Shown here: piece after piece, positions 34,691 through 45,889 of the stretch
Layout: every line of letters begins with the position of its first letter
How positions within the stretch are numbered: position 1 is the stretch's first letter
Origin: Kalmusia sp. IMI 367209
Taxonomy: Eukaryota; Ascomycota; Dothideomycetes; Pleosporales; Didymosphaeriaceae
DNA length: 64,000 bases
Direction: 5' to 3'
Assembly: GCA_027946365.1 (NCBI GenBank)
Contig: JAPEUQ010000018.1
Span: 558,001-622,000 of the forward strand
Translations under genes and position numbers: made by a program
Notes under the pieces: model-generated
What the model saw: only the letters and a program-made list of their open reading frames with translations
Databases searched by the model: none
Told to the model about the DNA's origin: nothing

Positions 34691-35545
34691 CTTGTTGTAT
34701 GTTTGCCTTGATTTGCATCTTTCGTCTGGATATCTCTTCCCCTTTTAAGCAGACACGCACACGACGATATCACGTCTCACCGCCACACGTGCCCTCCACA
34801 CAGCCCCTAGCACCTCCCACGCTTCACCTTCGGCCGTGCTAAAACCCCGCATTTCGTCATAATCGTCCGGAGCTCATTCAAAAGCGCTGCGCTCTCCAGT
34901 CGCGATTGCAGTTGTTAAGAGCGAGCTCCAGTAGCGGTTGCAGTTGTTGATGATATGCACCCGCGTGGAGCTCGGAGTCTAGATGTGTGCGTTGGCGCGC
35001 TCCGAATGGGTCGCGCACCATGTGCGTTGTGGTCATCGTGCATTAGAAGCAAGTCTCCCGCGCATGATAGGGTCGGCCCGTCTTCACAATTGCCGCTTCC
35101 AATATGTAATCCCTCTTGCGGACTAAGAGGCTTCCAGAAAAGGGTGACGTCGATTTGTAAGTGCCTGACATGAGGCAGGGGAGGGATGCTGAATATGAAG
35201 GGGGGTTAGGATGTTGCCTAGTCGGGCAATTTCGTGCTTCGTGTCGATTGTAGCGCTGTTAGTGCCATGCCCGGTGTTAGCTAGCGGTGAGATTTAGATG
35301 GCGTGGATGAGTTATAGCGTGTGGACTGCATACTCGAGCGAAGGTTGATCTATTACGGTTTGGCGCGTTAGGCGTGATCGGGCATTCATAACTCACGCTG
35401 CACGTGCGAACTTCGTCCCCTTATCTCATCAGAACGCCTGTAGAGCGATGAGCGATTGAACGAAATCACCAGACCCGACAAAATCATAAGGGGTAGTATA
35501 AGTATCATAATATTGCCTGTTACCTGACTTTATCATGCGTATAGG
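34691..35545. other. Intergenic
   Basis: Upstream of the Arg-rich gene. A near-duplicate phrase (cagttgttaagagcgagctccagtagcggttgcagttgttga) lies near 34907-34950. No ORF is supported. Confidence 0.4.
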
Positions 35546-35782
35546 GTATTGGATCTGCTGCAAGAGGAGCGCATCGAGGACGCAAAGATACTACAGCTCT
35601 TCTATGAGGCGCTGCAGATCGCTATTGCCAATGAGAATCTAGCTAGAGCAAAGATTATCGCTGAGACAGCACATACTCTGCCCAAGTGGCTCTAGAAGGA
35701 GAGGATAGCCCTTGCACGACTGAAGGGTCCTGCAGGATGCCCTAGTCCGCATAGATTACATGGGATGACAGGAACTTGGTAA
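35546..35782 (+). pseudogene. Remnant of a fungal SET-domain protein C-terminus
   Basis: Frame starting GTATTGGATCTG reads VLDLLQEERIEDAKILQLFYEAL, QIAIANENLARAKIIAETA, a stop (TAG at 35693-35695), then ERIALARLKG and PSPHRLHGMTGTW before TAA. This matches the C-terminal helical part that follows the SET domain in many fungal SET proteins (pattern YxAxQIAIANGDxARAKVFAERA ... PxxHRLYGxxxxW). No SET domain remains upstream. The internal stop and the isolated position show it is a fragment. Confidence 0.5.
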
Positions 35783-37365
35783 GATATAGGCAAGGTGCCC
35801 AAAATTTGAAATGTCCTGAGTTTCAAAGCTGATTTGGAATGGATTTGGGCAGAGAGAATCAAGAGGTGGAGGTCTACTTCCCTACCGTTTGTTTTGGAGT
35901 GACTAATAATCTATTCAGCTATATTTATATCGCTTGCTTGGTCTGATCAAATCGTATTGATAATTGAATTCCCTTGGTTCTCGCATATTGCTGCCTAAAA
36001 GGCCTTCTTAGACTTGACATAGATAGAACATCTCACCACTGGCTGTAGTGACCCAAACCTAGCCTCGCTGCGGGTCAATCGGCTCAGGGTACGGTCTTGT
36101 TTCAGCTACCGTCTGGGCAGATATCCGTCGTCCTCGTGATGCCTTTTTATTTCTTCCAGACCTTGTTAAATTCTGCGCCAAGCAAGCCCCCGCACTCGCT
36201 GCTGATGTCCTGGCACATAGAATGCCTTTCTCGCAGCTGATCTGTCTACTAGCGATGAACACAGACACCAGAGTATAATATCTAATAGGGTGTACGAGTG
36301 CTGATATGCGTTCATGAGTAGATTCGGGGACGAATATAAGTGGTAGGCAGTAGAGAGTCAACGCGTATCACGAAGAGGGGGCCTATTCTAGGTTCCGGAA
36401 CGTACTCGCGCGTCCTTGGTTATCTTCTGTAACTTCGCTGAAGGCTGGGTTTGATGACGGCGCTTGCATTGAGGATGAATGTGATGGGAGGCAACCTAGT
36501 CCCGATAACCTGCAGCCTGAGGAGATATGTATGGTGTTGCGAAGTGTGGCTGGCGGAACTCGGACGAGAATAGTAGGGTCGACTGAGAAAATAACGAGTA
36601 ATTCGTGTTCGTGGTACTGTACAGGTCCGCCGCTTAGACATTGCTTGCAGGTTGCTGTCGCAGCCTCGCTCCCACCTTGTCACTTCGTTGGTTAACTGAA
36701 GCTTGTACGACATGCGCTGTCTTCTAGCTCCTATTACCATAATAAGAACACTTGCTTTGAATTCAGAATATAAGAATGCGATGGCCGACACTAGCATGAT
36801 TCGATTCAAATCACCGCTACCAGCATTATGTCAATGCCAGCTCTCAGTCGAGGATTCTATTGGTTACAATTCGTGTTGATCCACCACAACGAGGTACGAC
36901 TAAACCCATTCCGACCCATTTGGGCAACTTTAGCATGAATCCATCAAGTAATAAGATAGTAGAACCTCACTCACCTTACTCCAAATGTAGCGAATCTCCT
37001 ATATCGCAAGTGAGTCCGGGTTCGCAGCGTTTAGCATGCAAAGGACTCATATTTTCGATTGTAGGTCCGACAACATTGCCTACCGTGACCCAAATAAATC
37101 GAAACGATCGCAGAAAGGACGCAATCGCAAAAAGAAAAAAAAGGCAAAAAAAAAAGAAAACCACCTTAGTTGGTTAGGTGCCATCCATTAGTTGTAATTT
37201 TCACGCTATATGGCAAGCGATTTATTCTACCGTACCTATAGATAGTTTGAGTGCGCAGGCGCTTTTCCGCTGAGGTCTAGCTTGCTTCTCCATCCTGTAC
37301 GTATATAGAATGCCGAAGTAGCGCTCTGCACAAAGCCTTAATTATGGGAACTTATCTCTGTACAC
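35783..37365. other. Gene-poor intergenic stretch
   Basis: Open frames on the minus strand at 36361-36059 and 36809-36420 have no domain and no convincing splice partners. An A-rich tract lies at 37128-37161. Together with the SET remnant this makes about 2.5 kb without a supportable gene. Confidence 0.4.
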
Positions 37366-39606
37366 TCATCGTGATTTTCGAGTTTCCTCATCGTCGAGTA
37401 ACGGCTTCTGGAAACCCCCTTCCTCCCCCGTCACGAGGTCCTGGCTGCGTTCTCCCGTTCCTCTTTTGCTGAACCTAACAGTAGCTGCCGCTAAATAAGC
37501 CGGAAGAGGAGTCATGCCATTCAAATCCTTTTCATGAATTTCAACACTCAGGTCTGCGGCGCGTCCAAGGCGGAATATTGTTGAGAAAGTATTTCTGAAA
37601 GTGTCTCTACTTGCAAGGATGGCGAAGATGCCGAGGAGGACAGAAATAGCTGTGCAGAAAGCTGCAGTGCCATAAGCAGCCCACAATCTGTCTGCTCGGT
37701 ATGTGTATACCGTCTGCGAGCTGATTGTAGTAACCTCGGTTTGAGGGGGTGCCGTGGGAGATGAGTAGTTCATACTGACTAATTGTTAGCGCGGCTACCC
37801 TGAGAAGGTCCGATTTTGCTCACCGAAATTGCGGTGCGTTCAACAAGCTAATAGTGAAATTGTTAAACATTTTTTCAATAGCATCGGAAAGAGAAATATC
37901 TGATGTTATTGGGAGATCTGCTGTCGAGCTCATGATCGTACTTTGCAGGTTTGCGAAGTTTAAATTGTCTGTCAGCTTTTCCGTCAATCCTGCGGTCGTC
38001 AGATAATGCATATCCTTGGTGTCGAAAAGCGTCGTCTTCCTAATTTGGGACGAGCCACTAATAATGTTCTCAGTGCCCACTTCACCTGTGCCATACGTAA
38101 GGTTGCCAGTGATCCAATGCGTGAATGCCTCTAGGATACTTTGATAGACGAATTGAGGGATATGGGCGGGATCGTATACACATCTCTGTACTTTTTTCTT
38201 TTGTTCTGAAGTACCATACTGCCCAACGCCTGGATTCGTACAGTTGCTCGTAGACTCTTCGGTGGAAAGGTACTTCAAGGGGATTGCGTCGAAGGTCATT
38301 GGAGCCTTTGGCCCTCGCTCGGTAACTTCAAATTGTATGTCATGCGCCGTGCTCGTATAGTTGAACCTAGCCCGATACGTTGAGTTGTGCATTTCGCATT
38401 TCATCAGGGTCATGTCATTGTTGACAGCCGGAGCCAATATTGTGAGATTATACCAGCTACTTTCACAAGTATTTAGTATGTCATCCCACTCGCGTAAAAC
38501 GTTCGGCATTAGTGCCACGTAGAACATGGCTTCTGGTGTCTCACCATCACGCGACATCTCAGATAAGAACCAGTTGACGTCGGATGCGGCGTTCTTCTGC
38601 CCAAAGCATGGCCATCCGCGCGTATCATTGGTGTATGAGCAGGGCGAAAAATACGGCTCATGATAAAGACGGTCTCCATATTCTTGCCAGTATCGAGGGT
38701 ACCAAGCGAGATATGTCGGAGGATAGAGGCACTCATTAAGTAGATAATTGGCGATGTTTTGTTGAATGCGTGTAGTTTGGTTGTGATCAACAGGACCACA
38801 ATTGAGCGAGGGACCGTGGAATTCCGATATCCAGGTGGTGTTTGTAGTCAGGAATGATGCATCGACGGGTAGAACCTCATTTCGCACGGCGACACTAAGT
38901 GCTGCACGCTGTAGTGTTTGGCTTGGACCATCGTAACGGAAATCCCAGGACTTGGCTACATCTGCAGTTGATTCGCTGTTATGCCCTGGCATGTCTCCCA
39001 AGAAAGCGAATCTCGAAAAGTCTATTCGCGGGACGTTTTGCGGCGAAGTGCTAATCACATCTTCTTTCAGGACTACTGATAAAGTAGCAGGCGTAATGAT
39101 AGATGCGAGAGGGATCAGCCTAGTAAGAGTGAGTTCCCACTGACTTGACCGGGTGAATGCCTAGGCGAAATGGGGCCAGGGCTTTCTTACCAAGCGGTGG
39201 CTGCCATAAGGAATAAAAGCGGATAGTGGAGCCAGACAGGCGCTGTGAACATCGAGATGATATCGTTCAGAGCAGAGAAAGCAACGTCAAGACGCCCAAG
39301 GGTAGGTAAGTTGTTCTCCTCAGAATCTGTCTTGACGTACTTCCAGAAGATCTGATAATATGCAATTGATACTGCTAGTACAAAGGCTGCTTTGACCACA
39401 AAGGCAAACGCCGTGCCAATAGCTATATTCAGCTGCTGGCCTTGAAGGTGCGCCCCAAGGACGCGGTAGTCGGTCGTATGTGATGTTGGTCTATCCATTA
39501 AAGATTGGTAGAAGAGATGATGCCCCAAAGCCAACAAAAGTCCAACCAAAAAGGACAGCCCCATGATTGATGGAGCCCACCAATGGCTCCGCACCAGTCG
39601 AGCCAT
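37366..39606 (-). CDS. Fungal multi-span membrane protein with large N-glycosylatable loop
   Basis: Three exons: 39606-39191, 39119-37824 and 37774-37366, both phase 2, 706 aa. The start MARLVRSHWW at 39606 puts the first hydrophobic span at residues 10-32 (APSIMGLSFLVGLLLALGH). Further spans: IAIGTAFAFVVKAAFVLAVSIAYY (about 60-84), and HYPLLFLMAATAWLIPLASI (about 125-150, across intron 1, followed by ITPATLSVV). A loop of about 440 residues follows with many NxS/T sites (TTNTTW, HNSTYR, NYTSTA, GNLTYG, NNFTIS), so it probably lies outside the cytosol. A final span near TAAFCTAISVLLGIFAILAS leads to a cytosolic tail. This is a common fungal architecture of unknown function. Confidence 0.75.
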
Positions 39607-41106
39607 GATGAGGGAGGTGTGAAGGCTGAAGCAAAAATTCCCTTTTGTGGGTTTGAGGAGTGGAGTCAGCCATTTTGTACCATGGAATTCGCGTTCGAGA
39701 CTTCTATTGATGTATACAGGCAATCGTTGTCAAGCCCGACCCACTTGCCATTGGGGGCTGTAGGCTTTGCGCTAATGCATGTTGCTCGTGCACAACGTGA
39801 GAACACGCCCACCAATCACACATCCCCCAGAAGCTTCTATCGTAGCTGGTATGTTGCAGTGAACGTGATTTTGAATCCAATGGAAAGCGGCAAGAAACAT
39901 CGCGATCCGGACCTTGCTCTACCACTCATGACCTCCCTGGGTCCCGATATCACGGTCTAATTGCTCATAATGCACGACTATGAAGCGTGGCAGGACACTA
40001 TCAACACTGCCACATGGAAGTTGGCGAAGATCTCAAACTAGATCCTGCCGTGGCACTAGTCCTGGGGGGCCGAAATTGTCACCATCAATTGGAAGGAACG
40101 CAGGTCAGGTTTCAGCCTTGCACTCGCTTAGTGTCATCCTGTCTTTCGTTCGACGTCATTATTATCTAACCTGGCGAAATTGCGTTGACCATAACACTGG
40201 CTGTACGGTAATCAAAAAGTAAAAAGTGTTGCAGACCTATTTAAGAACTCTGGATAGTAGTAGGTTTTTGTTTATCAAGCCTGTTTTCGATTTAAGCCTG
40301 TAGCGCTATGCAGAGCACGGCCTTCTTCGGAGAAGATTTGGCATTATTGACCGCAAGGTGCCGAGTAGCTGTTTCGGCTAATATACTGGTGAGCATTGTG
40401 GCAGCTGCTGCGCCCAGTAAGCGCGGCGCAACTATGTCCGTTTTTACAAAAGATGTTGATACGTTCAGTGCATAGTCGTTGAAAGCGTTCGTGTTGTCAA
40501 GTGCCATTGCGCAATGTCGCTCGTCAGGGTCTCTCGCTAATCATGGTGGCCTGTTTCTTCACTCCAAATTACACACTCAACTTGCCAAGTCCAACATGAG
40601 ATGTGCAGTGTAATCTATCTCCCGACCCTTCCAGACTTGGGGCTACTTTACAGGGTGTAGACACATCGGTTCGCATCCCTTAAAAGATGCGAAACGAAAT
40701 GCCTACACCCTGTACACCTTCCGATACACTTTGAGCCACACATCTCTCGGTGCAGCGTAAGGCTGATATACTCTGCCCGGTTCTCTAGTTAACAATACTT
40801 TACAAGTGGATAGATGGATGCGTTTTCCTGTTCCTCGTTCCAGCGGCCATCCCAACGAGAACCCAGGAATAATTCAACGCGCTGGGCGCTTAAATATATG
40901 GGGCTTGGCCTATCATTCGCGCTGCCGCCCCCAAGCATCACATTTACCCTCAACGCTAAGTTACGCCCCATGCAGGAGGCTGTCATGTCGGACTTGATCG
41001 CATCCGCAGTCTGTTATGTAAGGTACATGTTCAACCTTGCTCTTGCATGTACCTAAATTTCCTTTCCTCTGGGTTTTTTTTTCCTTCGCGCGCGAGGTCT
41101 TTGCTC
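39607..41106. other. Intergenic with inverted repeat
   Basis: No supported ORF. It holds the 66 bp hairpin at 40649-40714 and otherwise unremarkable sequence upstream of the secreted/membrane Cys-rich gene. Confidence 0.45.
40649..40714. repeat. Imperfect 29 bp inverted repeat with 8 nt loop
   Basis: Left arm tacagggtgtag...ttcgcatc and right arm gatgcgaaa...ctacaccctgta pair over 29 positions with four mismatches, around the loop cttaaaa region (40678-40685). The outer 12 bp and inner 8 bp are perfect. It could be a hairpin in RNA, a small palindromic element, or a remnant of a MITE. Confidence 0.65.
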
Positions 41107-42066
41107 ATGACGATGCCTACTAAGATAAGACTACCATCATTGCTGGCCTTAGGCGCCTCTTTGTCTACCACAATTTTCGCTTTCGGCAGTTCGCCATGTT
41201 ATTATGCAAACGGCACCCAAGTCAGCATCACCTACATACGACAATGCTCGGACGGCGTTCAAACAACATGCTGCTCATTGGGCCGTGAAAACGTACCTGG
41301 CAATGAGACGAATGAAGCCGGCTGGACGCAAGACGAATGTCTGCCTAACGGTCTCTGTCAAAATCGGAACATGATAAACGGCGTAAAACATACGACATTC
41401 TGGCTCGAGTACTGCACAGACCCGGATGTGACAAGTACCAATTGCCTAGATGTCTGCCGGCAGACACGCGATAAAAGAGGTGGTTCGCAGATGACACCGT
41501 GCGGGGTTTCTGGGGATGGTACCTATAATGCGCTCGACGACGATCGGGAAACCACGAGATGGTGTTGCGGTACTAGCGACGCTTGTTGCACCAACAACAT
41601 TGATGTTGTCGAATTACCAAGAAACTTCACCGGGCGCGTAGTCCAGTCTAGCGTTTCGTCGGCTTCTCCCTCTCCTACATCTTCCGGCTCTGAGACGTCT
41701 CAGACTGCCTCTCAATCACAAACGCCAACGCCGTCCAGCACCATGAATACAACAGCGAAAGCAGGGAACAACGGGCTCTCTACCGGAGCGAAAGCAGGCA
41801 TCGGTGTTGGCGCGGCCGTGGGTGCAATTGCCATCATGCTTGCAGCCTTCTTTGGTCACAAGGCGTATGGGTATAGGAAGCTGGCAAAGGAGCGGGAAGT
41901 GGAAGATCAACACGCATTGCAATCCTCAATTTACGAGCACGAGCAAAAGTACGCGCAACCTGGATATATAGCCGAACTCACCGCACCCTCTACTCCCGCA
42001 GAACTCCCGCACGCAAGAGCACCCGGCGAACTTGAAGGGTCACCCCAGAGTCATTACCGAGACTGA
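41107..42066 (+). CDS. Cys-rich single-pass cell-surface protein (WSC-like layout)
   Basis: Single exon, 319 aa from the ATG at 41107; an in-frame ATG at 41047 would hide the signal peptide behind 20 residues, so I prefer 41107. Signal peptide: KIRLPSLLALGASLSTTIFAFG. The ectodomain (residues 25-170) has about 14 Cys including CYYANGT, TTCCSLG, DECLPNGLCQ and WCCGTSDACCTNN. A Ser/Thr-rich stalk follows (SSASPSPTSSGSETSQTAS), then a Gly/Ala-rich transmembrane span GAKAGIGVGAAVGAIAIMLAAFF and a charged cytosolic tail. The layout (secreted Cys-rich head, ST stalk, one span, short tail) is that of fungal wall sensors or adhesin-like proteins; no WSC consensus was verified. Confidence 0.75.
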   Translation: MTMPTKIRLPSLLALGASLSTTIFAFGSSPCYYANGTQVSITYIRQCSDGVQTTCCSLGRENVPGNETNEAGWTQDECLPNGLCQNRNMINGVKHTTFWLEYCTDPDVTSTNCLDVCRQTRDKRGGSQMTPCGVSGDGTYNALDDDRETTRWCCGTSDACCTNNIDVVELPRNFTGRVVQSSVSSASPSPTSSGSETSQTASQSQTPTPSSTMNTTAKAGNNGLSTGAKAGIGVGAAVGAIAIMLAAFFGHKAYGYRKLAKEREVEDQHALQSSIYEHEQKYAQPGYIAELTAPSTPAELPHARAPGELEGSPQSHYRD

Positions 42067-42411
42067 TGATAAAACTTTGCTTCTAAAGCCATTGTGATTC
42101 GATCAGACCGCGATACGATCCTACTGTCATTGAGAAACAGTTGCAGGGAGCCGAGTAATCTTGGCGGTGCGCTTCGATTACACATGACACAGTGAGGATG
42201 CGACAACCTTCGAGCAGCTTTCAGTTCGGTAGAACTAGGTCAAAACTCGTCCAATGGAGATCAAATCTTACTAGATCGACTTGTACCATGCAGAAGGCCA
42301 TCAAATAGCTAGGTCACTCTCAGGACTATTGCTCGAGTAGGGCGTACGATAATCATGTGCATCATCGTTTATCATCGTTTAAATAGAAATCTAATACCAG
42401 GGGACGCTGCA
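42067..42411. other. Intergenic between convergent genes
   Basis: 3' flanks. Nothing recognised. Confidence 0.4.
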
Positions 42412-43845
42412 TTAATTCTGCCTCATCTGCACTTGGAGCCACCTCTTGATCACTTCCCGCCGCTCCTCCTCACTGGCCTGCTCGAATTCGACTTCGCCCA
42501 GCGTTATGACCACGTTCCTTGCGGCTACATTCCCACCTGAGGCCGACTTCTGAATCTCTTTATAGATGCCGTAAGACGAGTATCCGATCAACCCAAAACC
42601 CGCTAAAAAGGATTAGCATTACTAAATTTAGCACGAATGGAATGCATACCTTCGCCCATGTTGCACACCAAATTTCCAATCCCTTTACCAACTCCTTTGC
42701 CTAATCCGACGACGCCTTCTTTTCGCGCCCCTTCGACTGGCATTACAAAGAAGTCCTTGAGACCATCGAAGACACCGAATCCGAACGCCTATCAACTAAT
42801 TAGCTGCAACCTCTAACGACCTGAGTATAGAAAAGATACACATACCTTCCCGCTCACCACCAAGCCGCTTTTCAAGTCCACCACATCCTCATGCTCCCTC
42901 AACTGCTCGCCATACATTTTCGGTGCATTGTGCCAGCCCCTCGTCAAGCTATGTGAGAAGGTCATGGGCGCTTTGAAACTCGTCTCAACAATCTTGCGAA
43001 CACCTTTCACGGTGCCAACGCTGAAATGCACCGCGGCTTTCGGCGCGATCATCAGCGCGTTATCTTTCGGCTTCTGTTCCCCCAACGACCACCGCGACTC
43101 ATTTGATCCTGCAGAATTGCGTCGACGCAGAGTCGGCACTCCCCTCCGGTCATCCGTGCGCGCCAGTGGTCCAACGTTACGCGCAACTTCAACGGGGCCT
43201 CCTGCGACGCCGAGGAGCACGTCACCGAGGACATCGTAGCTACTTAGGGCGATTGCTGACAATGGGTCTGTGGGGTCATGTGCGGCATCTGATCGGGTAT
43301 CTAGGAGCGATGGAACGAGCTCGAGGTTTTTGGCTGTGATGATGCCTTCGCGCACTAGGATTGTGGCAGCGAGGGGGCACAGTGCCATGCCTTTCTTCTT
43401 CTTTACTGTCCATGTTGCCGGGCGGTCGCTCAGCACGCTGCATCGGATGGTGTGCGCTGAAATGTCTGCCCAGTCCACGGGTTTGCGCGCGGGAACGGCA
43501 CGAGATGAGGACGCAATAGGTTCTTCTTGTATGATTGATGGCGCAGGTATGTATGATGGAGATGGTTGTTCATCACGGTCTGCGGACCGATGTGGATCTA
43601 GGAGAGGGGTTTTCTCAGGTACGTAGGCTTCTGCGTCGAGGCTTTCTTCGCCTGAGGTGGTTGATACTGTGTAGGCTGGTGGCGCGTAGAGGTCTGCGTT
43701 GCTTTGGGTTTCAGCATGAGTGGAGGAAGGGCGATTTGTATCTACACAAGTTAGTAAAAATATTCTGTGCAATTGATTTTCCAAAGCGCGTACCCTCGAT
43801 TCGTCTATCCCCTCCGTTCACGTCCTGTGTGCTTGAGGCAGTCAT
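42412..43845 (-). CDS. Stand-alone tail domain of fungal sterol-glucosyltransferase-like proteins
   Basis: Four exons: 43845-43794, 43741-42846, 42788-42650 and 42602-42412; all phases close, 425 aa. The N-terminal 110 residues are polar (Pro/Ser/Glu) and probably disordered. After that comes DWADISAHTIRCSVLSDR and a Lys-rich KKKKGMALCPL. The C-terminal half contains KAPMTFSHSLTRGWHNAPKMYGE, DLKSGLVVSGKAFGFGVFDGLKDFF, PVEGARKEGVVGLGKGVGKGIGNL and FGLIGYSSYGIYKEIQK. From memory of the family, these segments resemble the region C-terminal to GT28-type glycosyltransferases in fungi (and related VPS13/ATG2-like tails). No glycosyltransferase domain is encoded here. The protein may bind lipid or membranes, by analogy only. 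Confidence 0.65.
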
Positions 43846-44553
43846 TATACAAGATTTCCACGTTTTCCCTTTCCGTTCATTAAATATCAAGGGAAGTAAT
43901 GAACGAATATAAACGAAGCAATGCCAATCGCAACATTCCTAACCTTGTTTTTATTCATTCCGTGCAGTGTCGTAGGATTTGGGCGGGGATCTCTAAATAA
44001 GGAAATCGCTAGTCCAGATATGGTGATGCTTGAGAGGTCGCTAGCCCGTTGTTCAGGGCGCAGCAGGTACGCGTGTCGAACTTCAATCAACGAGACGCCC
44101 ATTGGTAGGAGCGCAGTACGCAAGGATCTCCCAAGTGATCGATGATCTACCTTTTTTGTAGCTAATGTTTCGGTTGGCTGGCGAGGCTACAATAGACAGG
44201 CACGTGACAGGGTGGTCGATATAGAGCCTCCAGAATTACGTTAGCGAGCCTGCGCTCTGTCGACACGGAAATAATTCAAATGCAGCAGAATATACACCTG
44301 CATTCTTCTATAGGTAGTAAGTCCTTGATATGATTAAGAGAAAGAATTTACTTGAATCATTCTGTCATCCAGGCGTTAAGTAGAATGCATAATTGCCTAC
44401 TTAAGATGTTCTGGTAAAGGAACCAACAGATCTAAACATGCGATATATATGGAGTACTAGATGCGATTAAGAATATCCATTGTAGATCGATAATACATTA
44501 GGAGAACGTTCCCAAGCTTTTCTCCATTAACTGTACGATTGTACACGATTGCG
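43846..44553. other. Intergenic
   Basis: AT-rich. Small ORFs without domains. Confidence 0.4.
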
Positions 44554-45348
44554 CTACTCTGCGCTCCGTTCTGACTTCTTTGCATCTTCAATGTTTGCAA
44601 TACAAAATTTCACCGCAGCTCCAATGATTACTTTCCAGACCTCGAATTCCGCCTCATTTCTCGGTGCATACACGAATGTATAGTTCCACGGCAACATTCC
44701 ACCGCCGCTCAGCCTGTGCCTTCTTCCCCATCCCAGTTCAATAACGCTCTTCTGGTCTGCAAGACTCATAACCATATGAGTGCTGCCATCAGGCGGGTGG
44801 ATATGAATTATCTCCCCTCGCGTCGCACGAATCACATTGGGTCTGTCTGCCTCGGGGGGAAACTTGAAGTCTTTGATGCCCACTGCTGGTACCGGACCCT
44901 CAAGGACCGACTTTTGTGTTTGCAGTACTGACCTGTGGGAAGCCACAACAGTGTCTAGGTACGCAAACATAGCTTGCTTCATGGAATCGCTGGCCTGGTC
45001 GCTGACCTGTCGCTGCGGTGCGACGAAATTCGGAATACGCGGCATTTTGTTTCCAGGTCGCCATTTCAAGGCACGCACAGCATCTTGCGGCAAATAAGAC
45101 TCTTGATCGTGAGGGCCTGCTACGATTTTGATATCATAGGGCACGGGCACCGTGACGTCCTTTCGTGACTTGCGAGACATCTTCAGCTGCGTGTACCAGC
45201 CCCAGAAGGTGTCTGGAAGACCATGCGGTCCGAGAGAGACATAGTATCGATAGTCTTGATATGCAATAGTAGCAAAGATAAGACCCAGTGCTCCGGCAGC
45301 GGCGAGGAACAGTCGCTCAGTTATGGCGGTTTGAAGTGATGCTGCCAT
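44554..45348 (-). CDS. Luciferase-domain (DUF5519) protein
   Basis: Single exon, 264 aa. The N-terminus has one membrane anchor (ERLFLLAAAGALGLIFATIAY-like, residues 11-30). A polar middle part follows. The C-terminal domain from about residue 170 carries GEIIHIHPPDGSTHMVMSLADQKSVIELGWGRRHRLSG and YTFVYAPRNEAEFEVWKVI, the signature of the DUF5519 / luciferase-domain family common in ascomycetes. The HIHP and HMV histidines and the GWGRRH loop are intact. Function in fungi is unknown; despite the name there is no evidence for light production. A TATATAAG element lies about 130 nt upstream. Confidence 0.82.
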   Translation of the reverse strand: MAASLQTAITERLFLAAAGALGLIFATIAYQDYRYYVSLGPHGLPDTFWGWYTQLKMSRKSRKDVTVPVPYDIKIVAGPHDQESYLPQDAVRALKWRPGNKMPRIPNFVAPQRQVSDQASDSMKQAMFAYLDTVVASHRSVLQTQKSVLEGPVPAVGIKDFKFPPEADRPNVIRATRGEIIHIHPPDGSTHMVMSLADQKSVIELGWGRRHRLSGGGMLPWNYTFVYAPRNEAEFEVWKVIIGAAVKFCIANIEDAKKSERSAE

Positions 45349-45889
45349 GATTGATGAATTGAAGGAGCTGTTACTGCGAGGCCTATGGAAGTTGAATTGA
45401 TAGAAACTTGAACGTTATATACGAGGTGGGTGTACTGTTATGATGTCTGGCGCAGTTGATGAAAAAGGACGCGTGCTTATATAGGCATCTCCCTATTATT
45501 TGCCTTCAAGGGTCGTGCTGACGTTTCTACGAGAGCTTCGAATGAGCCATGAAGCTTTTCTCCGACGGAGATTTTGATCTCCGAGGGACGTATTGACGTT
45601 GCAAGATCCAGAGTTACACAATACTATATTGCAGCGACTAGCCAATAACACCAAAGACGGCCTCCGGAGATCGCCTCGGAGTCGCTATCGAAGACCGACT
45701 TCAGAACAATAAGTAACATTCGCTGCAACGCAAGTTTTTCGACACTTTGATACGCCAATTTCAAATAATGCATGTTATTTACCCTTTTATAGGGTGCATG
45801 TCTAGGAATGCGTTGTTCCGCCGAGGTTTATTCTCTACGATTGCCTGACAGCGAAATCTACGCTCTCCAGATTTGTCTTCCCAATCGCT
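45349..45889. other. Intergenic with TATA box
   Basis: Upstream region of the DUF5519 gene and 3' flank of the SRPBCC gene. TATA-like element at 45476-45483. No gene is seen. Confidence 0.4.
45476..45483 (-). promoter_or_regulatory. TATA box of the DUF5519 gene
   Basis: TATATAAG on the minus strand about 130 nt upstream of the ATG. Confidence 0.5.

Noticed and set aside
36059..36809. Two minus-strand ORFs as a possible gene
   Set aside because: No domain, no coherent introns linking them, no start context.
37128..37161. A-rich tract as the poly-A tail of a retroelement
   Set aside because: No upstream reverse transcriptase or target-site duplication was seen.
44554..45348. Bioluminescence gene because of the luciferase-domain name
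   Set aside because: DUF5519 proteins are widespread in dark fungi; the name carries no functional evidence and no partner genes are present.
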